A stretch of 64,000 bases of DNA. Source: Cristatella mucedo. Taxonomy: Eukaryota; Bryozoa; Phylactolaemata; Cristatellidae. Position numbers and translations under genes: made by a program. Below, one piece after another: positions 23,617 through 32,524 of the stretch. The stretch covers positions 324,001 through 388,000 of the forward strand of contig WPIO01000065.1 in assembly GCA_009760855.2 (NCBI GenBank), written 5' to 3'. Position 1 is the stretch's first letter, and every line of letters starts with the position of its first letter. A model generated the notes under the pieces. The model saw only the letters and a list, made by a program, of their open reading frames with translations, was not told where the DNA came from and searched no databases.

Positions 23617-26600
23617 TGTGTGTGTGTGTGTGAAGGTCATTCTTCTAGAAGCCTTTGTGACTTGTGGATTGCTACATTCGTTTAGATGCCGATTGCACTC
23701 ATGCTTGACCGATTTTCTTCCTTTCTCCATCGCCAGAGACAGAGCTTGTCGTTTTGTTTGCTTCAGACAAGAGAAGCCATGCTGTGGCTGGCAGCAGAAC
23801 ACGAGGATAAGCGTGCTCTTGAGATCCTGTCTCGCGAGATAGCACCTGCAGGAACAGGCATGGGTAGGCTGGAGCAACAATCAGCAGCAGCTGTGCCCCC
23901 AAGGTCACTGCCTAGCGCACGTGCAGCACATGCAGTGCCAGTGCCATACATCACCAATGGGTGGGCATATGCAATGTCCCTTCATTCTTCCGCTCGAGCC
24001 TACCTATCAGATCTACTGCCCCACCAGGCTAAGCATCGCACCACCCGATTTTTGGAATCTAACTGCTTACCTATATCTCGTATTAACCTCAAATCCTTCG
24101 GAATCCTTTAGCTTGTCATGCACGTGTCTGCATTTGATCGGTCGCCTTTTATACTCTGGTTTCTTTCTGACAGTGTAGCTACCATGGATGATCCGAGCGG
24201 CTGGCATCACCACAACCGCTGCAACTGCTGCTGCTGCCACTGCTGTTAGCGCTGCTGCTTCCATTGCTGCTTGTGCTGCCCCCCCCCCCCCCCGTGCAGT
24301 TACTGCTGCTGCCGCCACTGCTGCTCTGCATCCAGGATCGGTTTTGCTTACTCCTCCTTTTGTTAACAGCCCCTGGATTGACGACAATTGTCGGAGGTCG
24401 GCCCAAGGTGTAAGTAGGTCGTCAATATCTTGCCATTCGTTGGCAGACTAGTTCTGCTTCTCTAGTTCTAGTTCTAGTTCTCTAGTTCTTCTCTTCTAGT
24501 TGGATGTCGACTGTATATGTATGACGTTCTGTCACCTAGCTTGCAGATGATGCAGCAGCAGCTTGTGAAGTGTCAATTCGCTGCTTGCTACAAGCTTGGC
24601 CTGCATTCGCTAGCAGCCTCGAGAACGAGCTGTTAAACTTTGTGGGGTTATCGTGTTATGTTGAAATACCTGCTATATGGTGGCATTATGGTTGTAGGTC
24701 TCCTGTCTTAAAGCTGTTTTCCTTCTTCCACAAGAAAAATGAACTGAAGGTAGGTCCCTGTCACTACAAAGCAGCTTAGTCTCGGAGCAACATTCGAGGC
24801 GTTGGGCTAAAATGTCGGATACCCTCTCAACCTCGACTTTTCTTTGGTCAGTTAGTTTAAAGCCTGCTGCAGTTTGCTTTTCGGCATGCCATGCGTGGTC
24901 TGATCATGCACCAGATGGCTTTGTTAGTAGTGGTGGCAGCAATCTGATGTCTAGTCAGCACTGTGAGCAAGCAGTTTCGAGAGGGCACACGGACTCCTGC
25001 AAGAATGTCCAGTAGGGTTTATGGTAACTGTTTAACAGTTAGTGAAATAGCTGTTTTTGGCCCAAAATAAAAAAACAGAAACATTTATTTTTTTCTGTTT
25101 TACTGTTTCTAATGAAATTTTTAAACAAAAAGATACCATAACTAAAGCACCAACGTTCATTATAGATATGAAATATTTAACAGAAAACAAATTTTTTTGA
25201 ATGTGTAGGTGATTTGCTATAATGATTTTGTGAAATTGGCCAACAACTAAAATTAAAGTGCAATTTTGCAAACATTAAGTAAGATATTATTAAATTGAAC
25301 TTGTGGCATCAGCAAATATTGATGTTCATTTTAGTCATGTTGTTGGGTCTGCCAGTACCGCAATAGCCTACTATGTCGGCAGAAGTCAATGTAGAACAGC
25401 AGACCCAATAATACATTATTTGGCATTATCCGGGCCAGGATCGGCCATGATGGTCAGGAGCTTTCTCGAGGCTTCCTCTGTACATTAATATACTGTCTGC
25501 CGTATTGTCGACTCGATCTTTTGCTGTGCCTGACTGCCAGCACAAATTCAACAGTGGCGACGAGGACGATATTGAGTTTGTGCGGGCAGCTGCACACAGT
25601 AAAAGATCGAGTCGACAATACTGCAGACAGTATACTATTAAACTACAGAGGAAGCCGCGAGAATGCTCCTGATCGTCATGGCCGATCCTGGCCCGGATAA
25701 TGCCAAAGAGTGTATTATTGGGTCCGATGTTTTTCTTCATTGACTTCCGCCGACGAAGTAGGCTATCGCGTTTCAGCGGACCCAACACATGTCTTCAGTT
25801 TGGGAATATGCTGCAAAACAAAAAAGAATCCAATTACAGAAGAGCTAAAAGGTCATTATGGATGATGCAATAAAATCATTAAATGTTCTGGAAACTCCAC
25901 GACAACTATGAAGTCATCTGAAAATACACGGAATTGATTTTGATAAACCTGCTGGATGGTGTACATCCAAGGAAGAGCCCGTGAACAATAAGGGAACCAA
26001 AACTATTGCTGATTTTCTGGGGCAAAAGAGTTTGAAGGAGATTGCTAGCGATCTGGCTGCCGATGGAATGTCGATCAGAGCTATCATTAGAAATGAGTAT
26101 ATACGACAATCAATCTCACGGGACGTATTCGAAATTCCAGCGAACGAAAGCGATGTGGTGAAGCTGCTGCATGATGATTACGAAGAAAAGAGCAAAAAGC
26201 GATTGCCGACATCAAAGGAAAACTCGAGAGAGGAGTACAATTTAGCTTGACTGGATGAATAAATACACAACAAAAAATTTAACTAGCTCCTTAGTTCTGT
26301 CTCAGCTTGATTATTGTGATTCCCTTTTTGCCGGGCTACCCAAAAAAGCAACTAGGCGACTGCAGCTGACTGATTATGGCTGCAAGGCTAGTCTTCAAGT
26401 CCCAGAGGTTTGAGCACGTGTCTCCTTTGATAAGAGAGCTAGGATGGATGCCGGTTGATCAACGGATACAGAGCAAAGTTCTTAGGCTGACCCACAAGGC
26501 CCGCCACGTCTTGGCTCCTTCGTACTTAACTGAACACTACTGCACCAGTTCAGCCTGTTCGCGCCCTCAGGTCCTGTGTGGACAAAAAATTATCTCTTCC

Positions 26601-29558
26601 ATTCCTCCGCTTAAAGATCGTTGGCGACAGAAGCTTTAGCTCTTCAGGTCCTAGACTGTGGAACTCGCTTCCACAATTCTTATGCAACGACAACTACTCT
26701 CCTGCTGCCGACAATGGCTCATCCTTTCCAGTAGTCCTGAGCTGCTACTTCCATGCTACTCACTACCTCAAATGCTCTCCTGACTCTGCTATGCTTCCCA
26801 CCTTCTCTTTGTTGCGTGAGATGAAGTCTATTGGCTACTGAATGCATACCGAAAGCCACTTAGGCTGTGAGTGCGCTATACACAACTCTCCCGTGTAACA
26901 CCCACACGGTCTTTATGGCTTTGTGTAGTTACCGATGGAGATAATTACATACAACCGTGAAAGCACGTCGATTCTTCACAGTACAAATTTATGATAGCGG
27001 TGGTAAAACAGCATGCAAGACGAGTCTTGTTGACATATTTGTTTCGTGCACTGCTCTAGATATGTTTGAATCAATGAAACATCATGTGTGTGTTTTTGGA
27101 ATAACAGTGGAGAAGGATTTGGTGGGATCTACTCAGTACAGTGCTGCAGTAAATAAGAAATGCATTAGCCTTATCTATATCATCTGATAGTTCTCCTTAA
27201 ATCATGGTCTGCACCTTGGAGAATGTGGCACATTGTACAAAGAGAGTACTGAGATGGGCGACTTAACCCTGGGTAATGACGGTATTGATGAAATGGACAA
27301 TTTTGAAGCAGGTGCGGACTTGAAAGTGATCAGGGATGATACATTAGAAGGAGATATCGATTACCCCGATCTGCTCATGAAATCACACTAGCTTGTCAAA
27401 TTCATCAACAAATCAACTATTCGAAATAACGTCTTTCAATCCAAAGTAAGAGCTGAGTTCGGATGAAAGATTGAGATGCATCTTGACGTGAATATGCGCA
27501 GGAACTCCGTCCCAACAAAGTTAGTGCCGCTATTAAAGACAGAAGTTGCCATTCAAGCGCCTAGAAAGAGATTAAGTTCTCTGAGGGCGCTTTATCAAGT
27601 GCAATATTATTATTATTATATTATTATTCAAGTAGATCCAAGCATCCATGTAGATCCACGCATTTGCTACATCCCGTCTCGACTTCTGTAACTCGCTGCT
27701 TTAACGTCTTCTGGCCTGTGCAATCAGGCACTTACAGTTGGTGCAAAACTGCTGCCAGGCTTGCCTTTCGTGAGCGTCATGGTTGCCACATTACACCACT
27801 TCTCACCGACCTGCTCTGGCTTCCAATCAAGCAGTGTATTGAATTTAAGGTTTCGTCATTCACTTTTAGATTCCTTCCTTCTTCCTAAGTCTTTTCAATA
27901 TTAGCAAACGATCTTGGTTTTCATGTGGGCCTGATCAAGCACAAACCTAAAAACAATCTGACCTTGATTAAACCAAACTAGAGTGATGAAGTTTCACCAG
28001 AGCCTTATGGGATATCAGTGTGCTAGTTCTGAGCAAGAAAGATTGAAACATGACCCTATGCCTCGGGAGTTAACTTCTAAAGCTAGTGGTTAACATCTCA
28101 ACACATGACATTGCCATGTAACGTCTTCGGAGCAGCCGGATGCCAAGCCCCCTTCCAGAGTCAGAGCCGATCGGATCTGGCCAGAAATAATGTCCGCGGA
28201 ATCTCATTTACATGTTGTTCCCCGAGGGAGGAAATATTGCGGTTATGTACTGTTCTGTGGTTAATTGATTCTGCATTGTATATGTGAAGAGCACCATCGA
28301 TTCTTTATAGTGTTGGCGATGCTCTATAACTGTTTTGGAATAGATGTTTATGATTAGGCCCGAATAAGACTGTTTTGCAGTGTACGCCCGTTTATTTGCG
28401 GAGTACTCGTTAACCATTTGCTACTCCGTAGATATTAGGATTTGTTTGATCTTGGCTGTCCAGACCGTTTGCTGATTGTTTTGAGTTATATGTACAACTA
28501 TGTGTCTCCTTTTTGTTAGATTTATAGCTAGTATAACCCTTTGTTGCGGTTGCCTGAATTTTCTCATTTGGAGTATGCTTTTTGCAGGCACTTTATTCTT
28601 ATATTAGTCGTGTCTGCTGGCTTGCAGGCCGAGATATTCCTCGATGGCAAATTGGTTGACACGTATGAACCAGCAGTCACAGGAGATTCTGTCGTAACAT
28701 CGAATGCGACACAGCAGACCATAAGCATAAGCTCAGAAGCGCAATCACCTGAGTTAGCACTCCCAGATGCAAGCACATGTTATAGGTATCTTGACTTATC
28801 CAGGAGAGTGTGTGCTTGACTGTAACTTGGCTACATCAATGGTTTGCATGTTACGGCTGTATTCCTTTGTGTTTGCAGCATCCTGCTGACCATTTTCGAG
28901 CATTACTAGTTGCATGCACTGCCTCAATACAGATACGGTGTTTTTTATTCGGTTTTTAGGGTTGAAGATCTTGCTTATACAAGAAGTGGAGACAAAGGCA
29001 ACACGTGCAATATCGGTATGGACTGTTGTGCATATCGTGCTTCCGTAAGGTCTTGGTGTGCCTCAAGTTTCTTGTCAGCGGCCACTCACTTGCCACATAC
29101 TTGCCCATTCGTGAAGTCCGCAGTGGCGGCAAGTTACTTAGCTACTGCAATCACTTTTCATAGGTCACAAAGGACTATTTTTAGACAGCCTATTTTGCAA
29201 CAGCTAGTTGCTTTGAGAGGTGGTGAATGACATTTAATCTAAGGGGTTATTACGCATTAATCTCAAGAGATTAGAAGTCTTGTATTAATTTTACAGGTGT
29301 TATTGCACGCTCTCCTCAGATCTATCCCTATCTGAAGAAGAAATTAACAGCAGAAGTTGTGCGAGATTACTTTGGTCACGTTTTCGAAAATCGTCCAGGC
29401 ACTGTGTACAGGTAGGTCGAGCACCATTTTATCTCATTTCATGCCCTATCGTATCATGTGCACCCATGATTTCATGATGCATGGGATGCCATTTTGAATA
29501 GAAATAGAATATTCTGTGATGTTGAACTTACCCAAGTGATGTTTTCATTTTTGGGAAA

Positions 29559-29620
<62 letters not shown>

Positions 29621-31390
29621 GCAGAAGCTTTGTTTATTCAAAGTTATTGTAAATGTGTAAGAATTGTTTTCATCCATTTCCCTATGTTTGAAGCCGTGAA
29701 ACTACTTAACCTTTTATAAGTTATTTGAAGCAGGACTTTCAAGATGGAAGCACAATCTTTACTTTGACTTTTTATAATTGTGTACCCCTTGTAATGGTTT
29801 GATGCAGATGAACTTTTATCAGAGCTTCTTATACAACATTGGAGTTATTAGGCAGTGAGCCTATTATTCTTAAAATTCTTTCCTAAAGGATGTGCTGGTT
29901 GCCTCATTTGTAAGTATTGCTTGTATTTTTTAATGTTCACATCCCAGAAACCGTTAACGGTGCTGTGCAGTAGCAAAACAGTGCATATCACTACAATGAT
30001 TTGGCTTTTATTTTTGTTGTGTATTTTTGCATCGGAAAACGGATGTAAAAAGTAAATTATAAGTAAAGAATAGCTGAGTCAGCAGCCTTATGTATAGTGC
30101 TTCAGGAGAGCCTTAGCTAGTGGCAATCACTGTTGCTTGCAGTGGGTGATAAAGAATTGCCTGCTTCAGGACTTTTACCCACGACCTGGGTTGCTCCTTC
30201 CACTATTGGCTGCTTTGCAAGTCTCAAGTTATTGCGTATGGCCATCTTTCTTGGAAGGTTTAAATGTATTGATGAAGACTTATAGAGCACTTGAAGATTC
30301 AACAGCAGGTCAAACATGAAGGTACTAGATTTTTAAAAAGGAAGTCAGCTGTCACTTCTGGTCTAAATCCATGGAAATCAAGCCCATACAACTATCGAGT
30401 AATATGAATTTATGGCTATAACGCTTAGCAATAAAAAATCCTTGATCCAAACCCAATTAGCTATTGCAAATAAAATGTAAAATGGAGGCGTGCCACGAGA
30501 GCCATTTCAAATGGCATTTGGTAGGGCAGTTATTTCTTTTGGGCATTATTTCCGGACAGCACCTAGCTAAGTGCCCAGAACATATGCTGACTTCAGCTGC
30601 TATCTATAGGCTATCGAAGTAGGTAGTGCCAATAAACAGGTAGGCTGCTTCAACGTTTTCTCGCAGTAAGTTTGCTTATGAAAGCTTAAACAATTGGCTC
30701 TTTGTGAAAGACATAATTAGCAAAAGTTCTGTAAGAAACCTAATGCTCATGAGTTATTCGCCAGCCGATTGCCTTGAATGCTTGTGAGGAGAAAATCAAA
30801 ATTAATTATGCTGATGTATTACCTACTTGAAATAATCATGGTACTAGTAGATTTGTAATGTTTAAAACTTCCAGCCACCAAAGTTACTCAGGATGTGTCT
30901 GTCGAGTTTGTGGGCCACTACCCTCACTCGGAAGAACAAGATATACTGCCAAGCAGCTGCCTTTTGTGCCATTACGTGACCAACTTGGCATTTTAAGGCT
31001 AGGAGTAAATCATATTGGCCTCGCAAGAAGTTAGTGATTATGATCAGCTGCAATGGCTTCGTATGCTGCATCTAAGCTTTTAAATTAACCCTGCAGATAC
31101 GAGCTTCCTGGAATAAATGCTCTGAACTTTGTCTTGCACGACTCATTGGGTGGTGGCGGCATCTCTTCACTGAGGTTCGACCCGCAGGTAGGTGCAGGTT
31201 TCACTAGATTGGCAACCAAGAGCATTTTATCGATCGTGTTGAACTCAATGTCGATTGGGGTGATATGCCGTTGATCAACAAATGCTCTCTGCACATGCTT
31301 CTCCTGTAGGGCAAAGGTTATGGACAGATGCTGCTTGACTTGCAACTCGACGGTTTGCCTGCACAGCTCGGCAGCAGTTCTACCTACTAG
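3596..31390 (+). CDS. AtuA / DUF1446 family protein, 18 exons, putative mitochondrial
   Basis: Exons: 3596-3737, 5128-5228, 5374-5437, 8334-8467, 9272-9360, 11631-11852, 14155-14351, 14741-14802, 16767-16873, 21428-21539, 23767-23863, 24370-24409, 24698-24749, 28628-28785, 28960-29015, 29297-29411, 31097-31187, 31310-31390. All junctions keep phase and give 1920 nt, 639 aa, about the family's usual length plus a leader. Residues 1-40 are rich in Arg/Lys/Ala/Ser and lack acidic residues, like a mitochondrial presequence. Family blocks follow: [83 protein letters not shown], and [20 protein letters not shown]. The C-terminal domain has [20 protein letters not shown] (about 532-551). Bacterial AtuA acts in acyclic terpene (citronellol/geraniol) catabolism; the animal substrate is unknown. 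All introns are GT-AG except the GC-AG intron after 16873. An AATAAA lies at 31450. Confidence 0.92.
3822..3925 (-). repeat. L2-like LINE 3' end with (AAT)n tail, exon 1-2 intron
   Basis: On the minus strand this is the conserved 3' hairpin region of the resident L2 family. The (ATT)n tail reads as AAT repeats at 3824-3843. Only the last ~100 bp of the element is present. Confidence 0.85.
4108..4208. repeat. (CT)n microsatellite, about 100 bp
   Basis: An almost pure CT run with a few CTGT interruptions near its right end. Confidence 0.98.
4328..4728 (-). repeat. L2-like LINE 3' fragment, diverged
   Basis: It has an AT-rich tail, the 3' hairpin, and then, on the minus strand, the C-terminal coding region of the L2 ORF, which matches 10132-10620 with many substitutions. 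Confidence 0.85.
5542..5575. repeat. (AG)n microsatellite
   Basis: About 34 bp of GA dinucleotides in the third intron of the AtuA-like gene. Confidence 0.95.
6354..6380. repeat. (GT)n/(GC)n microsatellite
   Basis: A short GT run that turns into CGCGCGCG. The surrounding intron, 5440-7280, shows no other feature I can support. Confidence 0.9.
7293..8092 (+). repeat. L2-like LINE 3' fragment with (ATT)n tail
   Basis: It begins in the post-RT part of the ORF (matching 19630 onward), has frameshifts, and ends with the 3' hairpin at 8020-8065 and an ATT tail at 8079-8092. It lies in the intron between AtuA exons 3 and 4. Confidence 0.92.
10132..11065 (-). repeat. L2-like LINE 3' fragment, relatively young
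   Basis: It is nearly collinear with 19560-20475 on the opposite strand. The reading frame stays open for over 200 codons (11060 down to 10365), so the copy is recent. It lies in the intron between AtuA exons 5 and 6. Confidence 0.95.
12465..12735 (-). repeat. L2-like LINE 3' end (non-coding part)
   Basis: An AT-rich tail at 12465-12505, then the 3' hairpin and 3' UTR. It is joined to a CT-rich tract at 12745-12870. Confidence 0.88.
12745..12870. repeat. Imperfect CT/CTTT-rich low-complexity tract
   Basis: Polypyrimidine sequence with irregular CTCT, TTTC and CTGT units. It abuts the L2 3' end on its left. Confidence 0.85.
13015..13085. repeat. Short tandem repeat of a ~20-bp GTGATGTCAACAAC-type unit
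   Basis: About three imperfect copies of 'gacgtgatgtcaacaac'. A related 'gacgtcgtcaatgacatcag' stands at 13900. Confidence 0.7.
13155..13855 (+). repeat. L2-like LINE 3' fragment, degraded
   Basis: Starts with 'gacctttcattagatgacca', matching the L2 ORF after the RT domain. It has frameshifts and deletions and ends in the hairpin and an ATT-type tail near 13840-13853. Confidence 0.9.
14415..14527 (-). repeat. tRNA-derived SINE, type B
   Basis: It reads as 'gcagttggcgataaaggatt' followed by a B box in reverse ('actcgacgcc'), as in the type B copy at 16462-16605. It lies in the short intron between exons 7 and 8. Confidence 0.72.
15205..15345 (+). repeat. tRNA-derived SINE, type B, best-preserved copy
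   Basis: A box 'tagccccaccggtaaggtgc', B box 'gggttcgagtccgg' (close to the Pol III consensus), then a unique body and the tail 'gccgttaaggctcttctgat' ending in 'gctatataaacga'. Confidence 0.82.
15852..15967. repeat. 58-bp tandem duplication
   Basis: A 58-bp unit beginning 'gctagagtatgtgcacgtgc' occurs at 15852-15909 and again at 15910-15967, with very few differences. It is intronic. Confidence 0.95.
15998..16132 (-). repeat. tRNA-derived SINE, type B
   Basis: The tail, body and reverse B box ('actcgagcc') are in the same order as at 16462-16605. Confidence 0.75.
16462..16605 (-). repeat. tRNA-derived SINE, type B
   Basis: Contains 'cagaagagccttgacggctt', 'ttgcagtggcgataaaggat' and a reverse B box 'tttcgaacccacgac', then a reverse A box. 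It lies in the intron between exons 8 and 9. Confidence 0.8.
17933..18066 (+). repeat. tRNA-derived SINE, type A, well preserved
   Basis: A box 'tggtccatcggttaaggtgc', B box 'gggctcgagcccgg', then 'aagcgcctgaatggagatca' and 'agttctcttgtggcac'. This tail parallels the L2 3' hairpin at 20400-20445. Confidence 0.82.
18251..20475 (+). mobile_element. L2-clade LINE with intact reverse transcriptase ORF, 5'-truncated
   Basis: This is the best copy of the dominant repeat. It is non-LTR, with a coding frame open from 18251 to the stop at 20231-20233, a 3' UTR of about 200 bp, a hairpin (AAGCGCC...GGCGCTT, 20400-20440) and a (ATT)n tail at 20450-20472. The endonuclease half is missing, so it cannot move on its own. 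It sits inside the AtuA intron between exons 9 and 10, in the same orientation as the gene. A 'gttaaggtt' at the left junction and 'gttaaaggtt' after the tail may be a target-site duplication, but this is uncertain. Confidence 0.93.
18431..20233 (+). CDS. LINE reverse transcriptase (L2/CR1 clade), 600 aa from first ATG
   Basis: The protein copies LINE RNA into DNA at the nicked target. Visible RT motifs in order are: [45 protein letters not shown] (first catalytic Asp), [13 protein letters not shown], and [14 protein letters not shown] (catalytic YADD pair). These are followed by [14 protein letters not shown] and the post-RT region ending in [13 protein letters not shown]...FKRNLKT. There are no internal stops. 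The frame is open about 60 codons upstream of this ATG to 18251 with related sequence, so the ATG is not the original start. The endonuclease domain that should come first is absent. The catalytic residues remain. Confidence 0.94.
   Translation: MHNPKMLMSTINHLLNRSQVSSLPDDPCDDLADRFSRFFVQKIDKIRESIPATTTFPLECCSSVPGCASMSAFKQVTSDIVLKLVSQSKKTTSPLDPIPTVLLLRCIDLLLPCITNIINMSLASGQVPAPFKKAVVRPLLKKATLDQENLSNYRPVSLLPFLSKTLERVAADQLNSYIETSHLASKFQSGFRANHSTESALLRVYNDLLRNADMGRVSLLVLLDLSAAFDTIDHKVLLERLSSRLGITGTALQWFRSYLSGRLQSVDVNGQRSSEVPLKYGVPQGSVLGPVLFTVYTLPLADVIAKHNLGFHFYADDTQLYLCFDPSQPSSTSNSLNSLAACIDDIRSWMAANFLKLNDDKTNLLVMGKPSVIQKLERLTFKIGSASISPVASARNLGVIFQSDLSLDDHISSTVKSAYFQLHNIAKIRACLDKDTTSKLVHAFVTSRLDFCNSLLTGLPACAIRRLQLVQNSAARLVCRERRSCHITPLLADLHWLPVKQRIDFKVLSLTFRSLHSMAPAYLSEILPHQAKHRTTRFSESNSLEIPRTNLKSFGDRAFSSYAPTAWNSLPTCIRTSPDLTTFKRNLKTFLFRTAFSGSL
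20955..21215 (-). repeat. CR1-like LINE 3' fragment
   Basis: On the minus strand it matches 26640-26930 and 41475-41700: the C-terminal ORF end followed by a 3' UTR containing 'aacacccacacggtctttat'-like sequence. This is a second LINE family, distinct from the L2 copies. Confidence 0.85.
21769..21892. repeat. (CT)n then (TG)n microsatellites
   Basis: CT run at 21769-21787, then TG runs with interruptions at 21804-21887. Confidence 0.96.
22446..22490. repeat. (AT)n microsatellite
   Basis: About 45 bp of AT dinucleotides in the intron between exons 10 and 11. Confidence 0.97.
22553..23490 (-). repeat. L2-like LINE 3' fragment with internal tandem duplication
   Basis: Tail and hairpin at 22553-22640, then coding sequence on the minus strand with several frameshifts. 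A segment of about 79 bp is repeated in tandem around 23293-23450 ('gtaggcagacttgactgtgg' occurs twice). The 5' truncation point abuts the microsatellite at 23500. Confidence 0.92.
23498..23632. repeat. (TG)n(TGCG)n microsatellite
   Basis: TG repeats flank about 90 bp of perfect TGCG units. Alternating purine-pyrimidine sequence of this kind can adopt Z-DNA. It ends 134 bp before AtuA exon 11. Confidence 0.97.
23972..24112 (+). repeat. L2-like LINE internal fragment
   Basis: About 140 bp matching the post-RT coding region (20000-20100). It has neither a tail nor a 5' part. It lies between exons 11 and 12. Confidence 0.85.
24205..24340. repeat. GCT-rich low-complexity tract with poly-C run
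   Basis: Trinucleotide-like 'gctgctgcc' sequence interrupted by a run of about 14 C (24280-24293). Confidence 0.85.
24445..24500. repeat. TAGTTC/CTAGTT short tandem repeat
   Basis: Repeats of 'tctagttc' with irregular spacing. Confidence 0.8.
25342..25786. mobile_element. Foldback / palindromic MITE-like element with ~190-bp inverted arms
   Basis: The left arm (25342-25528) begins 'gttgggtctgcc' and the right arm (25595-25786) ends 'ggacccaac'. The arms are reverse complements over nearly their full length: for example 'tggcattatccgggccagga' on the left pairs with 'tcctggcccggataatgcca' on the right. About 66 bp of loop separates them. No coding capacity was seen and no clear target duplication. 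It lies just upstream of the decayed hAT coding region. Confidence 0.88.
25787..27550 (+). pseudogene. BED-type hAT transposase pseudogene, interrupted by LINEs
   Basis: Pieces of one transposase can be followed in order. A BED zinc-finger start ([10 protein letters not shown], about 25793) is followed by a shifted SHLKIHGID. Then come [20 protein letters not shown] and [17 protein letters not shown] (25990-26130), and [18 protein letters not shown] (26140-26200). A CR1 fragment interrupts at ~26265-26935. The core resumes with [20 protein letters not shown] (27250-27310), [19 protein letters not shown] and LDVNMRRNS (27390-27500). An L2 tail enters at 27553. Stops and frameshifts make it inactive, and the C-terminal dimerisation domain is absent. 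Transposases of this kind cut and paste DNA elements. Confidence 0.8.
26270..26935 (+). repeat. CR1-like LINE 3' fragment, inserted in hAT pseudogene
   Basis: Encodes [20 protein letters not shown] and the downstream [10 protein letters not shown] block typical of the end of CR1/L2-clade ORFs, with frameshifts. The 3' UTR contains 'acacccacacggtctttatg'. The hAT coding frame resumes beyond it. Confidence 0.87.
27553..27625 (+). repeat. L2 3' hairpin and (ATT)n tail only
   Basis: Only the last ~70 bp of an L2 copy: 'gcgcctagaaagagattaag' through the tail. It interrupts the hAT coding sequence. Confidence 0.9.
27655..27893 (+). repeat. L2-like LINE internal fragment
   Basis: Matches the post-RT ORF around 19765-19975 with frameshifts; there is no tail. 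Confidence 0.85.
28085..28440. other. Intronic stretch, unclassified
   Basis: A moderately GC-rich segment between the L2 fragment and exon 14. It has no coding pattern. It might be an old solo LTR or other repeat, but I see no paired copy or clear ends in this window. Confidence 0.3.
29567..29621. repeat. (AC)n(AT)n microsatellite
   Basis: About 36 bp of AC followed by about 20 bp of AT, in the intron between exons 16 and 17. Confidence 0.97.
30090..30200 (-). repeat. tRNA-derived SINE, type B, partial
   Basis: Contains 'gagccttagctagtggcaat', 'ttgcagtgggtgataaagaa' and a reverse B-box region. The remaining intron to 31096 shows nothing I can name. Confidence 0.65.
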
Positions 31391-31449
31391 TAGAGCTGCT
31401 GAAGTGGCTACTTGTACACTACAGAGCACAAACCAACGACCTCTGTCAA

Positions 31450-31455
31450 AATAAA
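31450..31455 (+). terminator. Poly(A) signal AATAAA of the AtuA-like gene
   Basis: An AATAAA hexamer 60 bp after the TAG stop at 31388-31390. It is the first such hexamer downstream. Confidence 0.6.
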
Positions 31456-31480
31456 GATATTCCTATGCTTTGTATAATAT

Positions 31481-31720
31481 AATTCATGTGTATAGCACCC
31501 TAAGAGAGTTGAATCTCTATCCAGGCGATTCATTTATGTTGCAGGGCTTGAGCACATGACCTTCGTCCTTTGCAGCAAATGTAAAGTGCCTAGAAAGAGA
31601 TTGGGTTCTCTGAGGGCGCTTTATCAGGTGTATTATTATTATTATTATTATTTGTCGTCTAAGGCAAGTACCTTGACCTCTGTCGTTAAAGACGAGCACA
31701 TTAACCCCCTGGCCAAACGT
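31481..31720 (-). repeat. Type A SINE split by an L2 tail insertion
   Basis: The tail half (31481-31557, 'tatagcaccctaagagagtt') and head half (31655-31720, reverse B and A boxes) are parts of one SINE, by comparison with 58019-58178. L2 3' sequence separates them. Confidence 0.75.
31558..31652 (+). repeat. L2 3' end with (ATT)n tail, nested in SINE
   Basis: 'gcagcaaatgtaaagtgcct', the hairpin and an ATT tail at 31632-31651. Only the last ~95 bp of the element is present. Confidence 0.9.
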
Positions 31721-31849
31721 TTTGATAAGCAACTTACTTGCTCTAAGAATGCATTGCTGGTTGCTGCTTCATATTTGTATTTGCTCATGGACCAGCACGC
31801 TCTGTGCAACCACGTTTGACGTAAAGTAAAGGTCTGTTGATTAAACCAA

Positions 31850-31985
31850 ACCATGTATATAGGAGCAGAAGAGGCTTGGTGGCTATCACCCAGCTTTCAG
31901 CCGTCTATGATTGCTTTCTGAAGGGCTTAAGCCTTGCCACCTGGCTCATTAAGTATAAGCACTCTACACCTGGGGTAAGACCCCG
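31850..31985 (-). repeat. tRNA-derived SINE, type B, degraded
   Basis: Begins 'tatataggagcagaagaggc' like the other type B tails; the tRNA-like half is poorly kept. Confidence 0.55.
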
Positions 31986-32253
31986 AGATATGCTGTGTGA
32001 GTTTAGTGGCCACTGCTTGTTGTGGTTTCCCGATTTGTTGAGACCATTACTACTTTAAAGTTGCACCATTGACATTTTTTCGAATCGTATGCTATGCTGT
32101 AATGCAGTCACTCGCAGTGACATAGCAAAGGAATATCAGGAAACCTTCCTTAACCTGTCTCTGTAAGACATGAGGTTGCAGCAGCATTCTGGAAGCCATG
32201 ATCGACACTGTCGATCTGATTTCACGTCTGCTGCGACTTGTAACCGCGTCCTA

Positions 32254-32380
<127 letters not shown>

Positions 32381-32524
32381 AGGCAGCCTTCAAGTTGACC
32401 CTTTCCTGTGCACAGCACTACTTCAAAATGTGTGCCTTGCAGACTGTTTTTGTTCATATCTTGGTCTCTCAAGTATTGCAGCTAATAACGCCTAATGGAA
32501 AACATGGTTGCTATACTACTTATC

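Noticed and set aside
23510-23620. Regular short repeats that might suggest a CRISPR array
   Set aside because: The TGCG units are contiguous with no spacers; this is a eukaryotic microsatellite.
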